Positions 5,894 through 9,489 of a stretch of DNA of 9,489 bases are shown piece by piece. A program made the position numbers and the translations under genes. Each line of letters starts with the position of its first letter. Position 1 is the first letter of the stretch. The stretch lies in contig JAOPWW010000230.1 in assembly GCA_025965495.1 (NCBI GenBank), positions 1 through 9,489 on the forward strand, given 5' to 3'. The stretch is from Frankiales bacterium (GTDB lineage: Bacteria > Actinomycetota > Actinomycetes > Mycobacteriales > SCTD01). Below the pieces are notes generated by a model. That model did no database searches, was not told the origin of the DNA, and was given only the letters and a program-made list of their open reading frames with translations.

Positions 5894-5907
5894 GCCCTCC
5901 CGACGGT
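5876..5907. terminator. Bidirectional hairpin between convergent VOC and M20 genes
   Basis: CGGGAGG (5883-5889) pairs with CCTCCCG (5896-5902) around a 6-base loop. ACCGT (5876-5880) pairs with ACGGT (5903-5907), giving 12 base pairs with one 2-base bulge. It spans the stop codon of the VOC gene and touches that of the M20 gene. Neither side has a T-run, as is common for actinobacterial terminators. Confidence 0.6.
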
Positions 5908-7199
5908 CAGCGGGTCGTGGCCGCCCCGCACGTGCGGAGCGCGAGCAGGGCCAGGGTGCGGGCCGACAGCAGCACGTCCTCGACCGGCACCTGCTCGCCC
6001 GGTCCGTGCGCGAGGCGGAGGTCACCGGGGCCGTGGTGCAGCGTCGGGATGCCCGCGGCGGCGTACAGCCGGAGGTCCGTGCCCGCGGTGAGCGCCCGCT
6101 CGGGGGGCGGTGCGCCGCCGGCGTCGACGACCGCCTGCTGCACGGCCGGGAGCAGCGACGAGCCGGGCGTCGTCTCGCCACTGGCGAACGTGCCGCCGAA
6201 CCACTCGACCTGTGCGGGGTGGGCGGCCAGCCAGGGGTGCGCCGCGCAGGCCGCCGCCACGCACCCCTCGAACGCCGCCCGGGCCGCCTCCACCGGCTCG
6301 CCCAGCCGCACGCCGAACCGTCCCTCGGCGACCAGCCGGTCGGGCACGGTGCTCGCCCAGTCACCGGCCTGGACCCGGCCGATCGAGAGCCCGTAGGGGA
6401 AGGGGTGGTCGCCGAAGCGGGACCGGTCGACGGGCTGGCGGCCGGCCTCCAGCGCCCGGAGCGCCGCGTGCACGTGCTCGAACAGCTCGACGGCACTGAC
6501 CCCCAGGTGCCGGTTCGCGGCGTGCGCGGCCAGGCCCGTGACGGTGAGCCGGAAGGTCAGCGCACCGGCGCTCGCGGTCACCACGGCGCCCGCGGTCGGC
6601 TCCGGGATGACGCAGGCGTCACCGCGGTGACCCCGCCGCAGGGTCGCCCACGCACCGAGCCCGCCGTCCTCCTCGGCGACGACGCTGTGCACCGCAAGCG
6701 GCCGGACCAGCCGCACGCCCGCCATCCGCAGGGCCCGCACCGCGACGAGCGCCGCGACCAGGCCGCCCTTCATGTCGCAGGTGCCACGGCCGTGCACCAC
6801 GCCGTCGTCGACACGAGGGGTGAACGGGTCCCCCGACCACAGCGCCGGGTCTCCGGCGGGGACGACGTCGCTGTGCCCGCAGAGCACCAGCGCCGGCTGC
6901 CCGTCGTCCGCGCCGGACAGCGTGCCCACGACGCCCCACGCCTCGCTGCGCTGGACCTCCTGGCCGGGGGCGTCGGGCGCGGTCGCAGCCTCGGCCAGGT
7001 CGACGGCCCAGAGGTCGACGTCGGCGCCCAGCTCGTCCAGCCACCCGGCCACCAGGTGCTGCGCCTCGGACTCGGCCGCGCTGCCCCCGACCGACGGGAC
7101 CGCGACCAGCGCGAGCAGCCGGTCCACGGCCCACTGCCCGTCGACGGCGTCGAGCACCGCGGCCTCGGCAGGACCGAGGTCGGCGGGCCGGAGCTCCAT
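5907..7199 (-). CDS. M20-family zinc metallopeptidase/deacylase (ArgE/DapE-like)
   Basis: Cytosolic two-zinc amidohydrolase of 430 residues, the usual length for the ArgE/DapE/CPG2 group that removes acyl groups from amino acids or cleaves small peptides. Zinc and catalytic residues are all visible: His109 and Asp111 in CGHSDVVPAGD, Asp142 in GRGTCDMKGG, the Glu176-Glu177 pair in VVAEEDGG, Glu200 in IPEPT, and His398 in RLAHGPGEQV. The segment HAANRHLGVSA belongs to the dimerisation (lid) domain. The ending GTDLRLYAAAGIPTLHHGPGD resembles acetylornithine deacetylases, but substrate cannot be set from sequence alone, and no arginine or lysine genes lie nearby. The start is ATG at 7199, seven bases after a TACGTT -10, with no Shine-Dalgarno site; the open frame upstream (to 7379) is intergenic. 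It is divergent from the GGDEF gene. Confidence 0.9.
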   Translation of the reverse strand: MELRPADLGPAEAAVLDAVDGQWAVDRLLALVAVPSVGGSAAESEAQHLVAGWLDELGADVDLWAVDLAEAATAPDAPGQEVQRSEAWGVVGTLSGADDGQPALVLCGHSDVVPAGDPALWSGDPFTPRVDDGVVHGRGTCDMKGGLVAALVAVRALRMAGVRLVRPLAVHSVVAEEDGGLGAWATLRRGHRGDACVIPEPTAGAVVTASAGALTFRLTVTGLAAHAANRHLGVSAVELFEHVHAALRALEAGRQPVDRSRFGDHPFPYGLSIGRVQAGDWASTVPDRLVAEGRFGVRLGEPVEAARAAFEGCVAAACAAHPWLAAHPAQVEWFGGTFASGETTPGSSLLPAVQQAVVDAGGAPPPERALTAGTDLRLYAAAGIPTLHHGPGDLRLAHGPGEQVPVEDVLLSARTLALLALRTCGAATTR

Positions 7200-7206
7200 G
7201 CCGCGG

Positions 7207-7215
7207 AACGTAGCA
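7207..7215 (-). promoter_or_regulatory. Candidate extended -10 element of the M20 gene
   Basis: Minus-strand TGC-TACGTT is a TGn extended -10 with a TAnnnT hexamer ending seven bases before the ATG at 7199. The expected transcript starts at or beside the start codon, so this looks leaderless. Confidence 0.5.
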
Positions 7216-7251
7216 ACCGGACGACGCCGGACGCCCGTGCCCCCGTGAGGG

Positions 7252-7280
7252 TTTACGACGACGGGCAACTCCCCTACCGT
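7252..7280 (+). promoter_or_regulatory. Candidate sigma-70-type promoter of the GGDEF gene
   Basis: TTTACG (7252-7257) and TACCGT (7275-7280) are separated by 17 bases, a good fit to a housekeeping promoter. The predicted start near 7287 would leave a leader of about 65 bases before the ATG at 7354. It lies in the 154-base divergent region shared with the M20 gene. Confidence 0.45.
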
Positions 7281-7353
7281 TCCGGCCTCAGCGTCCGGGA
7301 GCTGCCCAGAGCACTGCACCCTCGGCCGCGCTCCTCGAGCGTGGGTGGGTGGC

Positions 7354-8154
7354 ATGTCGGGAGAAGTCGCAGGCCGCACGGTGCACCCGGGCGGGGGGCT
7401 CTCGGCCGTCGAGGTCGCCCCGGCCCTGTCCGTCGACGTCGACCTGCGTCGGGTCCCGCGCCTGGAGGTCCTGGAGGTGCGCGCACGAGAGGCGCGAGCC
7501 GGAGCGGACCGCGCGGCAGCAGCACTGGCGACGGCTGCGCTCGACCCCGACGGCGCCCCGCGGGAGCGGCTCGACGACGCTCGGGAGCGGTGGCAGCTCG
7601 CCCAGGACCGGCTCGAGGCGTCCGTCGACCGGCTCGAGGCTGCCGTCCTCCTGGAGCGCAGCCGGCGGGACGGGCTGACCGGTGCCCTGCAGCGCGACGC
7701 CGGTCAGCCACGGCTGCAGCAGGAGCTCGACCGCTCGCACCGGGGCGGCACCGTCCTCGTCCTGGCGTTCCTGGACGTGGACGGCCTCAAGGCCATCAAC
7801 GACACCCGGGGCCACGCGGCGGGTGACGACGCGCTGCGAGCGGTCGGACGCGCACTCCTGGGCTGCCTGCGCAGCTACGACGTCGTCGTCCGCTACGGCG
7901 GCGACGAGTTCGTCTGCGCGCTCCCCGGACTGGACCTCACGCAGGCCGCGAGCCGGTTCGAGGAGGTCACCCACCTGCTCGACGCGCTGTGCCCCGGCAC
8001 GACCGTCAGCGTCGGGCTCTCCCTCGCGGAGGCCCACGACACGGTCAGCGCCGTGCTCGCCCGCGCCGACCGTGAGCTCTACGCGTTGCGGAGCTCGCGT
8101 GCTCCTGCCGCACGGTCGGTCTCCCGCCGCTTCCGGTCGGTGGACCGCGAGTGA
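7354..8154 (+). CDS. GGDEF-domain diguanylate cyclase, soluble, with I-site
   Basis: Predicted to make cyclic di-GMP from two GTP. 266 residues. The N-terminal 100 residues are Arg/Glu/Ala-rich and probably helical or coiled-coil (about 36-104), without membrane segments or a recognised sensor domain. The linker SRRDGLTGALQRDAG leads into the catalytic domain. FLDVDGLKAINDTRGHAAGDD (139-159) holds the metal and guanine-binding residues, and the active-site GGDEF is at 182-186. RSYD at 173-176 is the RxxD inhibitory site, correctly spaced five residues before GGDEF, so product feedback is expected. No EAL or HD-GYP partner is nearby. ATG at 7354 is preferred; an in-frame GTG at 7345 would add three residues. 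Both follow a GTGGGTGG stretch that may serve as ribosome-binding site. The GAF-ANTAR pair downstream is separated by 124 bases and a hairpin. Confidence 0.9.
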   Translation: MSGEVAGRTVHPGGGLSAVEVAPALSVDVDLRRVPRLEVLEVRAREARAGADRAAAALATAALDPDGAPRERLDDARERWQLAQDRLEASVDRLEAAVLLERSRRDGLTGALQRDAGQPRLQQELDRSHRGGTVLVLAFLDVDGLKAINDTRGHAAGDDALRAVGRALLGCLRSYDVVVRYGGDEFVCALPGLDLTQAASRFEEVTHLLDALCPGTTVSVGLSLAEAHDTVSAVLARADRELYALRSSRAPAARSVSRRFRSVDRE

Positions 8155-8210
8155 GCCCGCTCGTGGGGCAGGGCCCGTGTCCGACGCGGGTCCTTCTCGC
8201 GTCCAGGCTC

Positions 8211-8232
8211 GCGGGCCCGGTCGACGGCCCGC
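8211..8232 (+). terminator. GC hairpin after the GGDEF gene
   Basis: GCGGGCC (8211-8217) pairs with GGCCCGC (8226-8232) around an 8-base loop, 57 bases past the GGDEF stop and 47 before the next start. All seven pairs are G-C and no T-run follows, so it may be a terminator or an RNA structure in the leader of the GAF-ANTAR operon. Confidence 0.4.
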
Positions 8233-8278
8233 CCGGTCGGGACCGCGCGGGCGTCGCCTCCTCGCGGGCTCCTCGTCG

Positions 8279-8810
8279 ATGACCGGGGGGCAGGACGCGG
8301 ACGGGGCTCCGCCGTGGCCGCCCTTCTCGCGCGACCGGGTGCTGGCGCTGTGCCGGGCGACCGTGACCGGGACGGGGACCGACGGTGCGGGCGTGTCCCT
8401 GGTGTCGGCCGGACTGCGCAGCACCGTCTGCGCCGCGGACGACGTCGCGAGCCACCTCGAGGAGCTCCAGTCCGTGCTCGGCGTCGGGCCGTGCGTCGAC
8501 GTGCTCCGCGGGCACGGTCCCGTCCTCGTGCCGGACCTGGACGACCCCTCCGCCGGCCACCTCGAGCGCTGGCCGGCTGCTGCACCTGACGACCGGGGAC
8601 GCGGGGAGCGCGGAGGACGGGCGAGGGCGCACCGCCTACCGGCTGCAGGTCCACGCTGCGGCAGGGATGGTCAGCGTCCAGCTGGGCCTCCCGGTGCCGA
8701 CGGCGCTGGTGCGCATGCGCGCCCGCGCCTTCGCGCGCGGCACGTCGATGGACGACCTGGCAGCGGCGGTGCTCGCCGGACGTGAACGGCTGGACGAGGA
8801 GACCCCATGA
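8279..8810 (+). pseudogene. GAF-ANTAR regulator gene damaged by an internal out-of-frame deletion
   Basis: Intact relatives (about 230 residues) have a GAF sensor domain and a C-terminal ANTAR domain that binds nascent RNA and prevents termination. From ATG 8279 one frame reads a good GAF first half: DGAGVSLVSAGLRSTVCAADD, then LEELQSVLGVGPCVDVLRGH and VLVPDLDDPSAGHLERWPA. Just after that, near 8574, family similarity stops and resumes in the +1 frame as LLHLTTGDAG, then the ANTAR core HAAAGMVSVQLGLPVPTALVR and MRARAFARGTSMDDLAAAVL, ending at TGA 8810. Roughly 55-60 residues of the GAF second half are missing. Without a shift, the first frame ends at 8785 in unrelated residues. The ANTAR stop overlaps the next start as ATGA, showing that this was the original reading frame. 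An assembly or sequencing error is possible. Confidence 0.8.
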
Positions 8811-9489
8811 CACCCGACCACGGCTCGCCCTCGCCCACGGACCGGGAGGTCGCGCTGGCCCGGCACTTCGTCGCCCTGGCCGACAGCCTCGTCGCCGACT
8901 ACGACGTCGTCGAGCTGCTGGGACGGTTGAGCGCGGCGTGCGTCGAGGTGCTGGACGCCACCGCTGCCGGCCTGCTGCTCCGCGACCAGCGCGGGGGCCT
9001 GCAGCTGATCGCCTCGTCGAGCGAGGACCTCGGGCTGCTCGAGCTCTTCGCGCTGCAGAACGACGAGGGACCGTGCCGCGACTGCGTCGAGACCGGGGAG
9101 ACGGTCACGGCCGACGACCTGGCCCAGCAGACGGCGCGGTGGCCGCGCTTCTCACCCGCAGCGCACGCCCTCGGCTTCCGCTCGGTCCACGCGATCCCCC
9201 TCCGACTCCGCGAGGAGGTCATCGGCAGCCTGAACCTCTTCCGTCGTGGCGCCGTCCCGCTCGGACCCGGTGAGCGCCAGATCGCCCGGGCGCTCGCCGA
9301 CATCGCGACCATCGGGGTCCTGCAGCAGCGCACGGTGCACAGGTCCTCGCTCCTGGCGGAGCAGCTCCAGAACGCGCTGAACAGCCGCGTCGTCATCGAG
9401 CAGGCCAAGGGGGTCCTCGCTGCGAGCGGACCCACCGACATGGACAGCGCCTTCCGCGCCCTGCGCCGACACGCGCGCGGACACCACCT
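8807..9489 (+). CDS. GAF-ANTAR antiterminator-type regulator (3' end cut off by window edge)
   Basis: 227 codons are visible. After a short leader and a helix (REVALARHFVALADSLV), a full GAF domain spans about 30-170: LLGRLSAACVEVLDATAAGLLL, the conserved EGPCRDCVETGE near 89-99, RWPRF near 111-115, FRSVHAIPLRLREEVIGSLNLF near 124-144. The ANTAR domain begins at about 188 with LQNALNSRVVIEQAKGVLAA and continues DMDSAFRALRRHAR before the sequence ends; perhaps 20-30 residues are missing. ANTAR proteins bind paired RNA hairpins with hexanucleotide loops and switch off nearby terminators when the sensor domain is triggered. ATG at 8807 overlaps the preceding stop by four bases, and GAGGAG lies five bases upstream, so translation should be coupled to the damaged upstream copy. 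The GAF is complete here, so this gene is probably functional. Confidence 0.88.
   Translation, partial: MTPDHGSPSPTDREVALARHFVALADSLVADYDVVELLGRLSAACVEVLDATAAGLLLRDQRGGLQLIASSSEDLGLLELFALQNDEGPCRDCVETGETVTADDLAQQTARWPRFSPAAHALGFRSVHAIPLRLREEVIGSLNLFRRGAVPLGPGERQIARALADIATIGVLQQRTVHRSSLLAEQLQNALNSRVVIEQAKGVLAASGPTDMDSAFRALRRHARGHH

Noticed and set aside
6006..7826. Plus-strand open frame of 606 residues across the M20 gene and into the GGDEF gene
   Set aside because: It is antisense to all M20 catalytic motifs and out of frame with the GGDEF motif; no domain is visible in it.
8782..9273. Plus-strand open frame of 163 residues starting just before the last gene
   Set aside because: It is a shifted-frame shadow of the GAF-ANTAR gene starting at 8807, which has the domain motifs and a well-placed ribosome-binding site.

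Overview
The window is very GC-rich chromosomal DNA with GC-biased third codon positions. It carries tandem GAF-ANTAR genes, an actinobacterial-style collagen-like secreted protein, and several genes that appear to be leaderless. Together these point to a high-GC Actinomycetota (actinomycete) bacterium; I cannot place it to genus. No tRNA, rRNA, insertion sequence or CRISPR array is visible.

Layout. (1) Positions 1-3380, minus strand: a riboswitch-led operon. A ykkC-family aptamer with the features of the guanidine-I class (about 3268-3377) is followed by a hairpin that reuses the aptamer's 3' strand. Then come an isochorismatase-like cysteine hydrolase, a fused DppD-DppF-type double ATPase and a DppC-type permease cut by the window edge. 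The genes are joined by a 4-base GTGA overlap and a 1-base gap. The simplest reading is a guanidine-induced unit that takes up and hydrolyses a guanidine-related or amide-bearing small molecule. The missing permease and binding protein probably lie beyond position 1. (2) Positions 3381-3704: no intact gene. It holds an upstream inverted repeat and what looks like a frameshifted FHA-domain remnant. (3) Positions 3705-4400, minus: a secreted collagen-like protein with a perfect 8-base inverted repeat in its leader. (4) Positions 4525-5893, plus: three small VOC (glyoxalase-fold) genes. (5) Positions 5907-7199, minus: an M20 metallopeptidase/deacylase, convergent with the VOC genes across a strong shared hairpin. 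(6) Positions 7354-8154, plus: a GGDEF diguanylate cyclase with an intact I-site. (7) From 8279 to the end, plus: a GAF-ANTAR gene damaged by an internal out-of-frame deletion, overlapping by 4 bases a second GAF-ANTAR gene that runs off the window.

The most notable system is the guanidine-I riboswitch controlling a cysteine hydrolase plus a peptide-type ABC importer, with none of the usual guanidine genes (SMR exporter, urea/guanidine carboxylase, carboxyguanidine deiminase) in view. The right end is a signalling cluster: c-di-GMP synthesis next to two putative RNA-binding antiterminators. The VOC and M20 genes seem to be transcribed from promoters placed 6-7 bases before their start codons, unlike the riboswitch operon, which has a clear Shine-Dalgarno site.
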